A model generated the notes under the pieces. The model was not told where the DNA came from and searched no databases. It worked only from the letters and a program-made list of their open reading frames with translations. The position numbers were made by a program, and so were the translations under genes. A stretch of 64,000 bases of DNA, taken from assembly GCF_030817215.1 (NCBI RefSeq), contig NZ_JAUSZA010000001.1, positions 7,166,501-7,230,500 of the forward strand, given 5' to 3'. Origin of the DNA: Paenibacillus sp. V4I3. Its GTDB lineage: Bacteria; Bacillota; Bacilli; Paenibacillales; NBRC-103111. This document shows positions 9,071 to 18,959 of this stretch, piece after piece; within the stretch, counting starts at the first letter, position 1, and the number at the start of each line of letters is the position of its first letter.

Positions 9071-10458
9071 TAACTAGTCGGTTCGTACTTTTTACGCAGC
9101 GATTTCGCTAAACCATCAGCTGCTTTCCAGATGTCGCCCGCTCCCATGGTTAATACCAAGTCACCAGGCTGCACATGCTGAATCAAATAAGCGAGTACCT
9201 CATCCCGAGTTGCAATATGCTGAACATTCGGGTTGCTGTTACTGCGGATCAAATCAACCAGTTTGGCTGAATCTATGCCCTCAATTCGCTGCTCGCCGGC
9301 AGGTGAGTAAATATCGGTAATAATAACCTCATCAGCTTCATCGAATGAGCGGCTGAATTGTTCAAATAAATAATAGGTTCGCGTATAGCGTTGCGGTTGG
9401 AATACAGCTATGATGCGTTTCCCTGTTGCTTTTGCTGCAGAAATAGTTGCTTGAATCTCCGTAGGATGATGTGCGTAGTCATCAATAACCAATATGTTCG
9501 CAACTTCTCCCAGCACTTGGAACCTACGCTTTGCACCGCGGAATTCCTGAATAGCTTCTGCAATTTTCTCGAAAGTGAGCCCTGCTTCCAAACAGGTGAT
9601 AAGTGTTGCTAGTGCATTATATACGTTGTGTTTACCAGGTACGGACAAGCTAACCTGACCGAGTGCCGCCCCTTTGAACTGTACAGTAAACGTAACCTTA
9701 CGATCACCTAACGTAATATCGCTTGCGACATAATCAGCCTCAGTATCTATGCCATACGTAATAACTTCGCTTTGAATATGCGGAATCATTTCACGTAAGA
9801 ACGTATCATCATGACAAACAATAGCTCTCCCGCCAGGTCTAACTTGACTGAGGAATTGCTTGTAAGCCTTCTTCAAATTCTCGAAATCACCATTGTAATT
9901 CTCCAAGTGATCCGCTTCGATATTGTTCACAAGTGCGAGGGTTGGGTGATATTGAAGAAAGGTTCCATCACTCTCGTCCGCTTCTGCCACGACGAATTCA
10001 CCCTTGCCTGCTTTGGCATTACTGCCCACATTCATGATCTCGCCACCAATGATATAGGTCGGATCTATTCCACAAATCTCCATGACTAAAGCAATCATTG
10101 ATGATGTTGTTGTTTTGCCGTGTGCACCAGCTACCGCAATGCCTTTACGCTCATTCATGAGCCGAGCAAGCATTTGTGAGCGATGAATAATCGGAATATT
10201 CAATTGTTCCGCAGCTTGCATTTCTACATTGTCTTTGGCCAAAGCGGTTGAATACACAACCAAATCAGCCCCTGAAACATTCCTAGCTTCATGTCCGATG
10301 AAAACTTGCGCACCCTTCGCTTTCAGCTTTTCAGTAAGCTCTTGCTGTGCCAGATCGGAACCAGATATCCGGTATCCCATTTCCAGCATGACTTTGGCAA
10401 TGGCACTCATGCCGTATCCGCCGATGCCTATAAAATGTACGTGTTCTGCTTGACTCAC
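9070..10458 (-). CDS. murC: UDP-N-acetylmuramate--L-alanine ligase MurC
   Basis: MurC is the cytoplasmic ATP-dependent ligase that adds L-alanine to UDP-MurNAc in peptidoglycan synthesis. The product is 462 residues with the substrate-binding start HFIGIGGYGMSAIA, the ATP loop VAGAHGKTTTSSM near residues 110-122, and the C-terminal DDYAHHPTEI typical of MurC. I chose the GTG at 10458 (MSQAEHVH). It fits the family start and has a GGATGGTGAG stretch upstream. Longer in-frame starts would overlap folC. It follows folC by seven bases, so the two are probably co-transcribed. Confidence 0.95.
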   Translation of the reverse strand: MSQAEHVHFIGIGGYGMSAIAKVMLEMGYRISGSDLAQQELTEKLKAKGAQVFIGHEARNVSGADLVVYSTALAKDNVEMQAAEQLNIPIIHRSQMLARLMNERKGIAVAGAHGKTTTSSMIALVMEICGIDPTYIIGGEIMNVGSNAKAGKGEFVVAEADESDGTFLQYHPTLALVNNIEADHLENYNGDFENLKKAYKQFLSQVRPGGRAIVCHDDTFLREMIPHIQSEVITYGIDTEADYVASDITLGDRKVTFTVQFKGAALGQVSLSVPGKHNVYNALATLITCLEAGLTFEKIAEAIQEFRGAKRRFQVLGEVANILVIDDYAHHPTEIQATISAAKATGKRIIAVFQPQRYTRTYYLFEQFSRSFDEADEVIITDIYSPAGEQRIEGIDSAKLVDLIRSNSNPNVQHIATRDEVLAYLIQHVQPGDLVLTMGAGDIWKAADGLAKSLRKKYEPTS

Positions 10459-10465
10459 GCCGTTC

Positions 10466-11842
10466 TCACCATCCTTTTTCAGAATCGGTTTGATAGGTAA
10501 TCCAAGAACGAACATCAGAGATTAAATACAGCGTGCCGGATACGACCGCCAGATCATCCTGCTCAGTTCTACTTGTTAGTGCTTCCAAAGCTCGCTTCCA
10601 GTCTCGCTCGACAATGATATCTATCTCACGGTTCATCTCGCGCAGCAGCTCTCTTGCAATCTCAGCAAGCATAGAAGCGTCGCCTTTTTTATGAAAATCG
10701 GGTTCCGTAATAACAAGAGTATCCACCAATGGTAGTATATGCCTCAGGTAGCCTGTATGATTCTTCGTCGAAAGCATTCCTACCATCATATGAAGCTTAC
10801 GGTAAGTATATACATTTTGAAGCGCGGCAGCCAACGTTGCGGCCCCTTCTGGGTTGTGAGCGCCATCAAGTAATATACGAGGCTCGCTCGAAACCATCTC
10901 AAGCCTGCCTGGCCAACGTGTCTCCTTGAGTCCTTTGAACAGATCTTCATCATCTACGATGCAGGCATAATATTGACGAAGAACTTCAAGCGTCATTACG
11001 GCCACAGCTGCATTCTTCAATTGGTGCTCTCCGTTTAACGTAATCGGCACACCCTTAATATTTCGAAACGGCCCACTAAAATCAAAAGTTTGGCTATCTA
11101 GCTCACTTTTCACATTCGTGAAATTAAATTGTCCACCAAGTGAGTAGAGTGTTGCTTTTTTGGCCTTGGCTGTTTGATCGATCACACTCCAAACCTCATG
11201 CGGCTCAACAGCGGTAATGACGGGTACTCCCGCTTTAATAATACCTGCTTTATCTGCTGCTACTAATTCGAGTGTATCCCCCAAGATTTCCATATGGTCA
11301 TGGCCAACATTCGTAATGATGGTTACGACAGGATTCACGATATTCGTGCTATCCAGCCTTCCCCCGAGACCAGTTTCCCATACTACGTAATCTGGATATG
11401 CTACTTTGCCAAAATACATTATCGCGAGCGTAGTCGAAATTTCAAACATAGACGGAGGACCGACCTCAGTCTCCGCAATTTCGTCAACCATTGGCTTCAT
11501 TTCATTCACCAGTCTGAGCAGCACGTCATCTGGAATGTCGGCTCCGTTCACTTGGATACGATTCGTATACTTCTCCAAATAAGGAGAAGTGAATGTACCC
11601 ACGTCATATCCACAAGCCTGCAAAACAGAAGATAGATAGGCACATGTAGAACCTTTGCCATTCGTCCCAGCCACATGAATGAACTTCAGCCTACGTTCGG
11701 GGTGACCTAGTTTCTCCATTAGCATCTGCATACGTTGAAGTCCCGGTTTCATGCCGAGCTTCTCCATCCGGCCGACAATCCAGGCAATGGCTTCTTGCGC
11801 TGTCTGGAATTCAGCCGAAGGGGTGTCTTTGATTTTATCCAT
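10466..11842 (-). CDS. folC: Folylpolyglutamate synthase / dihydrofolate synthase FolC
   Basis: FolC adds glutamate to dihydropteroate and to reduced folates. The product is 458 residues with the Mur-ligase-fold ATP loop HVAGTNGKGSTCAYLSS near residues 55-70, the folate region ETGLGGRLDSTN, and LLDGAHNPEG at the domain boundary. The ATG at 11842 (MDKIKD) has GAGG nine bases upstream and is preferred to the ATGs five and three codons earlier. It lies 70 bases downstream of valS, the Bacillus order. Confidence 0.95.
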   Translation of the reverse strand: MDKIKDTPSAEFQTAQEAIAWIVGRMEKLGMKPGLQRMQMLMEKLGHPERRLKFIHVAGTNGKGSTCAYLSSVLQACGYDVGTFTSPYLEKYTNRIQVNGADIPDDVLLRLVNEMKPMVDEIAETEVGPPSMFEISTTLAIMYFGKVAYPDYVVWETGLGGRLDSTNIVNPVVTIITNVGHDHMEILGDTLELVAADKAGIIKAGVPVITAVEPHEVWSVIDQTAKAKKATLYSLGGQFNFTNVKSELDSQTFDFSGPFRNIKGVPITLNGEHQLKNAAVAVMTLEVLRQYYACIVDDEDLFKGLKETRWPGRLEMVSSEPRILLDGAHNPEGAATLAAALQNVYTYRKLHMMVGMLSTKNHTGYLRHILPLVDTLVITEPDFHKKGDASMLAEIARELLREMNREIDIIVERDWKRALEALTSRTEQDDLAVVSGTLYLISDVRSWITYQTDSEKGW

Positions 11843-11912
11843 TGATCTCATCCTCATTTACTATATGAATCAGCTTGTTTTCGTAACTAGGCAATCGTTT
11901 GATTTTCTGCGA

Positions 11913-14582
11913 TTATCCTTTTAACTCCGCCAATCGAACAATCACTTTGTCTCGCTTGTCGGCATAATCGGCAAGCTTTGCTTTTTCTTCCTCGATGACC
12001 TTGGCAGGCGCCTTGGCCACAAAGCCCTCATTGCCCAATTTCTTCTCGATACGCTCTACTTCACCGTGCAAAGATTGTAATTCTTTATCCAAGCGCGTGA
12101 GCTCTTGCGCAATATCAATAAGACCAGCCAGCGGCAAGAAAAGTTCAGCTCCTGTAATGATAGCTGTCATGGCTTTCTCCGGAGCTGCCATCTCTGCGTC
12201 GATTTGGAGCAGGGATGTGTTACAGAAACGCTTCAGGTATTCCTCATTGTTGCTGAGAATACTCAGCGTATCGCTGCTAGCCGGTTTTACAAGCAGTTCA
12301 ACTTTCTTACTCATTGGCACATTCACTTCGGCCCGAATATTACGAACGGAGCGAATAACGTCCATCAAGAGTTCCATCTCACGAACAGCGTCAGGCGATT
12401 CGAAAGCCTGATTCTCTACGGGCCAAGAGGCAAGCGTAATCGTCTCACCCACATGCGGCAGATGCTGCCAAATCTCTTCCGAAATGAACGGCATGAATGG
12501 ATGAATCAAACGTTGGGTTTGGTCAAGTACATACGCAAGTACGGACTGCGTTTTACTTTTCGCAGCAGCATCTGTCCCGTATAAGCTTAATTTACTGAAC
12601 TCAATGTACCAATCACAGAGATCATCCCAGATGAAATTGTACAGTAATCGGCCAGTTTCACCGAATTCATAGCTGTCTATTAGACGAGTCACGTCACGAA
12701 CAGTTTCGTTCAGACGGTGTAGAATCCAGCGGTCTGCCGTACCTAGTTGACCCGTAAGATCAATATCTGCTGCGGTTACACCTTCGAGATTCATTAAAGC
12801 AAAGCGAGATGCATTCCAGATCTTATTCGCAAAATTCCGAGCTTGCTCCACACGTTCCCAACGGAAACGTAGATCTTGCCCAGGTGTGCTGCTCGTCGAA
12901 ATCATATAGCGCATAGCATCAGCGCCGTACTTCTCAATTACTTCAAGCGGGTCGACGCCATTGCCAAGGGATTTTGACATTTTGCGGCCTTCGGAATCCC
13001 GTACAAGACCATGCATCAATACATCTTTAAACGGAATTTGATCCGTAAATTCAAGAGCGGTGAAGATCATCCGAGCTACCCAGAAATAAATGATGTCGTA
13101 ACCCGTAACCAGTACATTCGTCGAATAGAAACGCTTCATATCCTCAGTCTCATTCGGCCAGCCAAGTGTAGAGAACGGCCACAATGCGGAACTAAACCAT
13201 GTATCAAGCACATCGTTGTCTTGGTTCAAATTCGTGCTTTGGCAGTGCGAGCAAGCCGTAGCGTCCTCACGCGTTACCGTGATTTGGCCACAATCCGCGC
13301 AGTGCCAGGCAGGAATGCGATGTCCCCACCACAACTGACGGGAAATAACCCAATCACGCACGTTTTCAATCCAGTTTAAGTATATTTTCTCGAAACGATC
13401 CGGAACGAAGTTAACACCTTTGCCTGTTTTTTGTGCATCAATCGCTTGATCAGCAAGCGGCTGCATTTTCACAAACCATTGTGTTGATAAATAAGGCTCG
13501 ATCACTGCGCCGCTGCGCTCGCTATGACCTACTTGATGAACGTGTTCCTCTATTTTGATAAGAACACCTTGCTCCTTCAAGTCAGCGACAATTTGCTTGC
13601 GGCATTCAAAACGATCTTTCCCCTGGTAAGGACCCGCATTCGCGTTCATCTTGCCGGTTTCGTCCATAACCAGAACTTGCGGTAGGTCGTGACGCTTCCC
13701 AACTTCGAAGTCATTCGGATCGTGAGCCGGTGTAATTTTTACGGCGCCGCTTCCGAACTCTTTTTCAACATACTCATCCGCAATGATCGGAATCTCGCGA
13801 TTCACGATAGGGAGAAGCAGCGTTTTGCCGATGAGATGCTTATAGCGCTCATCCTTCGGATGAACAGCAACCGCTGTATCGCCAAGCATCGTCTCAGGAC
13901 GAGTCGTGGCAACAACGATTGAATCTGTTCCATCCGTCGTTTTGTATTCTAAGTGATAGAGAGCGCCTTGCACCTCTTTATATTCTACTTCAATGTCAGA
14001 AAGCGCTGTACGAGCCGCTGGATCCCAGTTAATAATATAATTCCCGCGATAAATCAGGCCTTTCTCATAAAGGCTTACGAATACTTCACGAACGGCTTGT
14101 GATAGGCCCTCATCCAAGGTGAAGCGTTCACGTGAATAATCCAACGAGAAACCCATTTTGGCCCATTGCTCACGAATCGTGTTTGCATATAGTTCCTTCC
14201 ACTCCCATACCTTCTCCAAGAACTTCTCGCGTCCAAGATCATAACGTGATTGTCCTTGCTCGCGGAGCTTTTGCTCTACCCTAGTTTGGGTGGCAATACC
14301 TGCGTGGTCAGATCCAGGCAGCCAAAGTGCGTCATAACCCTGCATCCGTTTGGTACGAATTAAAATATCCTGCAGTGTAAAATCAAGCGCGTGCCCAATA
14401 TGCAGCATACCTGTAACGTTCGGAGGTGGAATCACAATGGTGTAAGTTTCCGCATCAGGACGTGTGCCCGCTTTGAAAAACTCATTTTTAATCCAGTAAT
14501 CATACCACTTGCGCTCGGCATCTTTAGGATCGTACGTAGTAGGCATTTGCAATTGTTCTTTGGTTTCATTAGCTTCTGTCAT
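11913..14582 (-). CDS. valS: Valyl-tRNA synthetase
   Basis: Class I aminoacyl-tRNA synthetase charging tRNA-Val. At 889 residues it is normal length for Firmicutes. It shows the HIGH motif in PPPNVTGMLHIGHAL near residue 45, the editing-domain TTRPETMLGDTAVAVHP near 225, zinc-ligand-like cysteines (CADCG...CSHC) near 425, and KMSKSLGNGVDPL near 535. The C-terminal coiled coil typical of ValRS is rich in K and E. The start ATG has GGAGG upstream. A T-box leader precedes it, so expression should respond to uncharged tRNA-Val. Confidence 0.98.
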   Translation of the reverse strand: MTEANETKEQLQMPTTYDPKDAERKWYDYWIKNEFFKAGTRPDAETYTIVIPPPNVTGMLHIGHALDFTLQDILIRTKRMQGYDALWLPGSDHAGIATQTRVEQKLREQGQSRYDLGREKFLEKVWEWKELYANTIREQWAKMGFSLDYSRERFTLDEGLSQAVREVFVSLYEKGLIYRGNYIINWDPAARTALSDIEVEYKEVQGALYHLEYKTTDGTDSIVVATTRPETMLGDTAVAVHPKDERYKHLIGKTLLLPIVNREIPIIADEYVEKEFGSGAVKITPAHDPNDFEVGKRHDLPQVLVMDETGKMNANAGPYQGKDRFECRKQIVADLKEQGVLIKIEEHVHQVGHSERSGAVIEPYLSTQWFVKMQPLADQAIDAQKTGKGVNFVPDRFEKIYLNWIENVRDWVISRQLWWGHRIPAWHCADCGQITVTREDATACSHCQSTNLNQDNDVLDTWFSSALWPFSTLGWPNETEDMKRFYSTNVLVTGYDIIYFWVARMIFTALEFTDQIPFKDVLMHGLVRDSEGRKMSKSLGNGVDPLEVIEKYGADAMRYMISTSSTPGQDLRFRWERVEQARNFANKIWNASRFALMNLEGVTAADIDLTGQLGTADRWILHRLNETVRDVTRLIDSYEFGETGRLLYNFIWDDLCDWYIEFSKLSLYGTDAAAKSKTQSVLAYVLDQTQRLIHPFMPFISEEIWQHLPHVGETITLASWPVENQAFESPDAVREMELLMDVIRSVRNIRAEVNVPMSKKVELLVKPASSDTLSILSNNEEYLKRFCNTSLLQIDAEMAAPEKAMTAIITGAELFLPLAGLIDIAQELTRLDKELQSLHGEVERIEKKLGNEGFVAKAPAKVIEEEKAKLADYADKRDKVIVRLAELKG

Positions 14583-14955
14583 AAGATTACCTCCATTACT
14601 ATTATCTCTGTTAAACAGGCTTATGAGGCCTGTAAGTCATCTCACATCGGCGGCCATTCAAACAAAAAAAGCCCTCCGCCCGCAAAGGACGAAAGGCTTG
14701 CTTCCGTGGTACCACCTTCATTCCGCGCAGCTTCAAAAGAAGCGCGTGGCTCTCAAACAGATAACGGCTGCGGCCGGCGAATGCTAATGCTGCTCACCGC
14801 ATAAACGGGCGCATACAATCACATTCACAACTCCAGGGCGACTTCGTTCGGTTGCTTCCTATGGAACCTTTCAGCGCTACCAGTTCCACTCTCTGAAGGG
14901 CTTACCGCCTACTACTCCCTATCAACGTTTCCAATATTACTCAAAATGGTTTACA
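14583..14955 (-). promoter_or_regulatory. T-box leader controlling valS
   Basis: Read on the minus strand this leader contains the T-box core GGTGGTACCACGG (plus about 14704-14716). A GC-rich terminator follows, made of GCCTTTCGTCC and GGGCGGAGGGC ending in seven T (plus about 14665-14705). Upstream are stem I-like elements including GATAGGGAGTAGTAGG near 14915-14930 and an AG-rich distal region. A GTC codon in GAAGTCGCC (plus 14840-14842) is a candidate valine specifier. I placed it by eye, so it is tentative. T-boxes bind uncharged tRNA and switch from terminator to antiterminator. Confidence 0.9.
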
Positions 14956-15057
14956 TCATATGATATCGAACATTTGAAATAGAGTCAATATATCATTCCA
15001 GTATTACCGTTTATGCATATATTATGCTTGCTTCCGAAAGATGTTACGAAAACGAAT

Positions 15058-15097
15058 AAGAGCCCTCAGCCGCTATAAGCAGCCAAAGGCTCTTGCC
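15058..15097 (-). terminator. Terminator after the SpoVID-like gene
   Basis: On the minus strand AAGAGCC and GGGCTCTT enclose a second paired arm (GGCTG/CGGCTG region). An A/T-rich but imperfect T tract follows. Confidence 0.55.
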
Positions 15098-15111
15098 TAT
15101 GTATCTGTTAT

Positions 15112-16164
15112 TTATCTAGGCAGATAAATAACCTGCCCAACTGAAATTTCTTGATCACTCATACGATTCAAGAGTTGAAGCTCACGCGGGTTGAGTTGAT
15201 AGCGTTTGGCAATCGATTCCAACGTATCTTCTTTTTGAACAATGCAAAGTTTTAGTTTCCTAAACTCTTGCGTTCCTGCGTTGCTTTGAAGAAAGAGTCG
15301 CTTCCACTCCACAGCATCTATTCGCGTCTCTTCCGCAAGCGCAGCTTGCGCTTCTGCTTCTGCATTCCTCTTATCGGTAAGATACGAGCCCGCCTTAGAA
15401 AGAAGCGATTTAATACCATACGGGTTGATGTCCACAGCCTCAGCCGCCTTTTTGCCAAAGGCGACTTTGAGCTCTTTCTTGTCTTCCGTAACCACCGTGC
15501 TTTCTTGATGGGGTGTCACCTTTAATTCGGTTTGTTCAATCTCCACTACAACTACACCATCGTCAGAACCAACCTCATCTTGAATGGGAGCCACATAAGG
15601 AGTAACAGCTGCATAAGAAGCTACATTTACGGGTTCTCGTATGGTTGGAACTGCCTGAGGTTCCTGTACGGGCTGTGGTTGATAGGGCATAGGCGGCTCG
15701 AAACTTGGGATGTTAACCTCATGAACGAAAGTAACTTCCTCTTCTTCCCGCCAGCTCTCCAGCGGAGCCGACACAATTTCGACGCCTTGTAGGGAAAGAA
15801 CACCTGTAACGTTCAAGCTTCTGGCTGATAAAAGATCAATATCAAAATTTTCAATCTCGACCTGAATATCTTCGACACGATGAATGCGATTTAAAGGTAA
15901 TGTGATCTCGACTGGAATCAGGTGCTCAAGTGATCTGGGTGTACTCCCTTCCTCACTGAAATAATTGCCCGTGAGCAGCAAGTTTCCTTTCAGGATTGCC
16001 TGATCATCCAAAGTAATTACCTGAATATGAGGAAGCAATTCTACATCATTTAATTCTTGTATCCCCGCCAAATCTTCTTGCAAATGAACGCGTTCATAGA
16101 TATCGAATCTTAAACCTGGTTGTTGTTCAGACACCGAATTAATCCTCCCTTCCATCAAATCCAA
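15112..16164 (-). CDS. SpoVID-like LysM spore-coat morphogenesis protein
   Basis: A 350-residue protein. Its N-terminal 120 residues resemble the SpoVID N-terminal region (GLRFDIYERVHLQEDLAGI, with repeated beta-rich segments). The middle is acidic and Pro/Glu/Val-rich (about 160-225). A single C-terminal LysM domain spans about 303-349 (CIVQKEDTLESIAKRYQLNP...GQVIYLPR). SpoVID directs encasement of the spore by coat proteins and carries a C-terminal LysM. The gene lies between hemL and valS, exactly where Bacillus subtilis has spoVID. An alternative start at the codon for MEGRIN would shorten it by three residues. Function is inferred from synteny and architecture. Confidence 0.78.
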   Translation of the reverse strand: MDLMEGRINSVSEQQPGLRFDIYERVHLQEDLAGIQELNDVELLPHIQVITLDDQAILKGNLLLTGNYFSEEGSTPRSLEHLIPVEITLPLNRIHRVEDIQVEIENFDIDLLSARSLNVTGVLSLQGVEIVSAPLESWREEEEVTFVHEVNIPSFEPPMPYQPQPVQEPQAVPTIREPVNVASYAAVTPYVAPIQDEVGSDDGVVVVEIEQTELKVTPHQESTVVTEDKKELKVAFGKKAAEAVDINPYGIKSLLSKAGSYLTDKRNAEAEAQAALAEETRIDAVEWKRLFLQSNAGTQEFRKLKLCIVQKEDTLESIAKRYQLNPRELQLLNRMSDQEISVGQVIYLPR

Positions 16165-16251
16165 ATGCTGGACAGCATTCGGATTGTTTGGCCATTTACT
16201 TGTTTGTCTCTAAAAGTATATGGGTGGGAAGGGCTAGGCATGACTACATTT

Positions 16252-17139
16252 TTACAGGGCTGAAACTTCTTCTAGCAAAAGTTTGAAATCTTGCGGCAGC
16301 GGAGCATGCACGATGACTTGCTTTTGAGTAACAGGATGATCGAACAAAAGCCTCTCTCCATGCAGGGCTTGTCGATGAAACAATCGCGATGAACCCCCAT
16401 AAAGGGAATCCCCTACTAAGGGGTGGCCTAAATGACTGAGATGGACCCGAATTTGATGGGTTCTCCCTGTTTCTAGCTCCAATTCTATGAAAGCCGCTTT
16501 CTTCATTTGCCGTAAAACCCGATAATGTGTTACCGCTTGATCACCGCTAGGCGAAACTCTTCGCTTACCTGAGATATAACGATCTTTACCGATAGGTTCA
16601 TCTATCGATCCTTGTTTTATTCGGAATACGCCTTCAGCTAGCGCTACATAGCGTCTATCAATTCGTTTGTCACGCATTGTTTCATCAAGAAGCACATGCG
16701 CCCACTCATTTTTGGCATATAGTACAGCTCCGGTCGTATCTTGATCTAAACGATGTATATGCCGAACCCCGCAAGCCTGGCCTGTCGATTCAAAATAGAA
16801 GGCTACCGCAGAAGCCAACGTACCGCTTTGCCCTGCTTCTGCTGGATGAACAGACATCCCTGCCGGTTTATTAACGACAAGGCAAAAGTCGTCCTCATAT
16901 AAAATGCCAAGATCATAAGACTCAGGTTTGAAAGCAGCCTTCTCTTCAGGAAACGCATGAAGTCGAATTTTATCATCCTGAATCTTAATAAGGCCTTGAG
17001 AGGCTAGTCGAAGAAAATACTTTCTAGGAACTGGCAGTATAGCTGTTAATTCTTCTATAGCCCCTGGTTTAAGAGGTTTCCATAACGGATTTGGAACGGG
17101 GAGCTCCAACCATTCACCGCTGCGTTTCCACTCTGTCAT
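16252..17139 (-). CDS. RluA/RluD-family RNA pseudouridine synthase
   Basis: A 295-residue pseudouridine synthase. The catalytic motif HRLDQDTTGAVLYAK (about 128-142, catalytic Asp in HRLD), KPAGMSVHPAE, and the C-terminal ETGRTHQIRVHLSHLGHPLVGDSLYGG are all present. The N-terminal 75 residues hold a degenerate S4-like segment (PRKYFLRLASQGLIKI). The RNA target cannot be told from sequence. Its start ATG overlaps the TGA stop of a 37-codon upstream gene (ATGA), which implies translational coupling. Confidence 0.92.
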   Translation of the reverse strand: MTEWKRSGEWLELPVPNPLWKPLKPGAIEELTAILPVPRKYFLRLASQGLIKIQDDKIRLHAFPEEKAAFKPESYDLGILYEDDFCLVVNKPAGMSVHPAEAGQSGTLASAVAFYFESTGQACGVRHIHRLDQDTTGAVLYAKNEWAHVLLDETMRDKRIDRRYVALAEGVFRIKQGSIDEPIGKDRYISGKRRVSPSGDQAVTHYRVLRQMKKAAFIELELETGRTHQIRVHLSHLGHPLVGDSLYGGSSRLFHRQALHGERLLFDHPVTQKQVIVHAPLPQDFKLLLEEVSAL

Positions 17140-17249
17140 ATTCGAGTACCTTTACGAAAGGATAGATAGATTACGAGCAGAATGACTAGAAATACCAAAA
17201 CAACCGCCATTAAATCTATTGGAAAATCAAAAAAGTAATATCGTTTCAT
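17136..17249 (-). CDS. 37-residue single-span membrane peptide coupled to the pseudouridine synthase
   Basis: A short gene not reached by usual length cut-offs. The ATG at 17249 has GAGGAG 11 bases upstream. An ATG three codons earlier is only two bases from that site. The product starts MKRYYFFDFPIDLMAVVL and continues as one strongly hydrophobic helix, then ends SFRKGTRI, a basic cytoplasmic anchor. The TGA stop overlaps the ATG of the downstream gene. I do not recognise a family. The coding assignment rests on the site, the overlap and the clear transmembrane pattern. Confidence 0.6.
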   Translation of the reverse strand: MKRYYFFDFPIDLMAVVLVFLVILLVIYLSFRKGTRI

Positions 17250-17420
17250 AGAATTCATTACTCCTCATGAAAATAGGGATTATGTACACTTTATTTTAAC
17301 AATTACCAATAACAATTGCATGCTAAAATATGATAATATAAGTCTTGTATTGTTTTTTTTCGACATTACTAATCAAATATTAAATACCAAATAGAATAAT
17401 AGAGCAGGAGAGGAACAACC

Positions 17421-18899
17421 TTGGGTAGTTCAATATTAGAACATTTTCGGAGTTATAGTTGGCTGAAACGCACTTTTCTCGTTATAGCTGTTTGTACTTT
17501 TCTTAGTTCAAGCTTCTTATTTCTAACCCCACCTGGAGAATATATACGCGAATATTTGGCTAAAACGGTTATTACGACGCAGCATCGTGACTGGGCCTGG
17601 ATTTTCGTTGGTGCTGAGCGTAGAGATCAGATGGTTCTCGAAATGCAAAATTTGACCGAAATCAACTCTGTTGAAAAACAAGATTTGCGGGCGGTTCAAT
17701 TCAATAAAAATCGTTCTACGGAAAGTCTTGTGAAAGTCGAGGATATTTCTGGCCAGTTTTGGAAGGGCAAGAAAATGTATGTATATGACCCACGAACGAT
17801 TCGTGTCGTTGTCCCCGCAAAGCAAGGTGAAGGGGAAAGAATTACATCCATGGTAGAGCGTACTGGCGCTGTCGCAGGCGTAAATGGCGGAGGCTTCAAC
17901 GATCCAGACGGACTTGGAAACGGATTTGCGCCAATTGGTGCTATTATGTCCGGTGGAGAAATTCTTTATACAGACCAAGAAGGCAGCATTCCTCAACATA
18001 TTGTTGGATTCACAAAAGAAGGCACACTCATTATCGGGAAGTATACGATTGACGAACTTCTTAAACTTGGTGTCACTGACGCCGTATCCTTCTATCCGCG
18101 TGTTATTGCTAACGGAAAACCGCTCATTACTAGCGGTGACGGAGGCTGGGGACGCGCACCTCGTACAGCTGTGGGACAAAAAGCCGACGGAACGGTTATT
18201 TTCATCGTGATCGACGGCCGACAAACGCACAGTGTAGGCGCAACACTTAAAGAGGTTCAGGATCTGTTTCTCGCAGATGGCGTCATTAATGCTGGCTTCT
18301 TGGATGGCGGAGCTTCCTCCGAGATGGTATACAACGATGAGCTGATTACGAAGCCCTCAAGTCGTTACGGGGAGCGTCGCTTACCTTCTGCTTTCCTAGT
18401 TTTTGATCATCCTGACCAAGTAAAGGTGAAGAATGTTTGGGAAGGACTTAAGACTATCGATCCAGGTGGTGCTTATGACCACCCTGATTTCCTGAGAGAA
18501 CAAGCGACTAAAAAAGCGAACCCGCCTAAAGCAACACCTACACCGAAATCAACAACGTCAACCAAGCCTGAATCCAGCAGTGAAGCAGGTAAGAATGGCA
18601 CGTCTAATCCACCTTCAGGATCAGATAATGGTACTGTCAAACCAAGTCCGTCAGTGAAGCCAGAAACTTCACCGACACCTTCTACGAAGCCAAGTCCTTC
18701 ACCGAGTACAGGTACAGGCAATGGCAATACCGGCACAGGTTCTGGCACAGGCACAGGAAGCTCCTCACCAGGAGCTTCCACATCATCAAAGCCAAGCCCG
18801 ACGCCTACACCGAGTACAAGCCCTATCCAAGGGCAAACAAACAATGGGAATAGTGCACTGCCATCTTCAAGTGTTGCTCCAACCATAAAAACAAACTAA
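17421..18899 (+). CDS. Exported phosphodiester glycosidase (NAGPA-like) domain protein
   Basis: A 492-residue envelope protein. An N-terminal signal anchor spans about residues 15-35. The phosphodiester glycosidase domain covers about 140-335 with GVNGGGFNDPDGLGN, AVGQKADGTVIFIVIDGRQ and NAGFLDGGASSEMVYN, which match the catalytic and metal-site pattern of NAGPA-like proteins. The last 120 residues are a low-complexity Pro/Ser/Thr/Gly tail with PTPST and GTGTG repeats, probably a wall-spanning linker. The start is a TTG at 17421 with GGAGAGG seven bases upstream. Bacterial members process wall or exopolysaccharide phosphodiesters, but the substrate here is unknown. Confidence 0.85.
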   Translation: MGSSILEHFRSYSWLKRTFLVIAVCTFLSSSFLFLTPPGEYIREYLAKTVITTQHRDWAWIFVGAERRDQMVLEMQNLTEINSVEKQDLRAVQFNKNRSTESLVKVEDISGQFWKGKKMYVYDPRTIRVVVPAKQGEGERITSMVERTGAVAGVNGGGFNDPDGLGNGFAPIGAIMSGGEILYTDQEGSIPQHIVGFTKEGTLIIGKYTIDELLKLGVTDAVSFYPRVIANGKPLITSGDGGWGRAPRTAVGQKADGTVIFIVIDGRQTHSVGATLKEVQDLFLADGVINAGFLDGGASSEMVYNDELITKPSSRYGERRLPSAFLVFDHPDQVKVKNVWEGLKTIDPGGAYDHPDFLREQATKKANPPKATPTPKSTTSTKPESSSEAGKNGTSNPPSGSDNGTVKPSPSVKPETSPTPSTKPSPSPSTGTGNGNTGTGSGTGTGSSSPGASTSSKPSPTPTPSTSPIQGQTNNGNSALPSSSVAPTIKTN

Positions 18900-18916
18900 A
18901 ACTTACATAAGTAAGC

Positions 18917-18949
18917 AAAAGACCTGGCCACGTTGGCCAGGTCTTTATA
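18917..18949. terminator. Bidirectional terminator between the glycosidase gene and hemL
   Basis: AAAGACCTGGCC and GGCCAGGTCTTT form a 12-bp perfect stem around ACGTT. A-rich flanks on one side and T-rich flanks on the other suit both convergent genes. Confidence 0.9.
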
Positions 18950-18959
18950 TATTACAAAC

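Noticed and set aside
18473..18886. Minus-strand frame opposite the glycosidase tail
   Set aside because: Mirror of a low-complexity Pro/Ser/Thr repeat.
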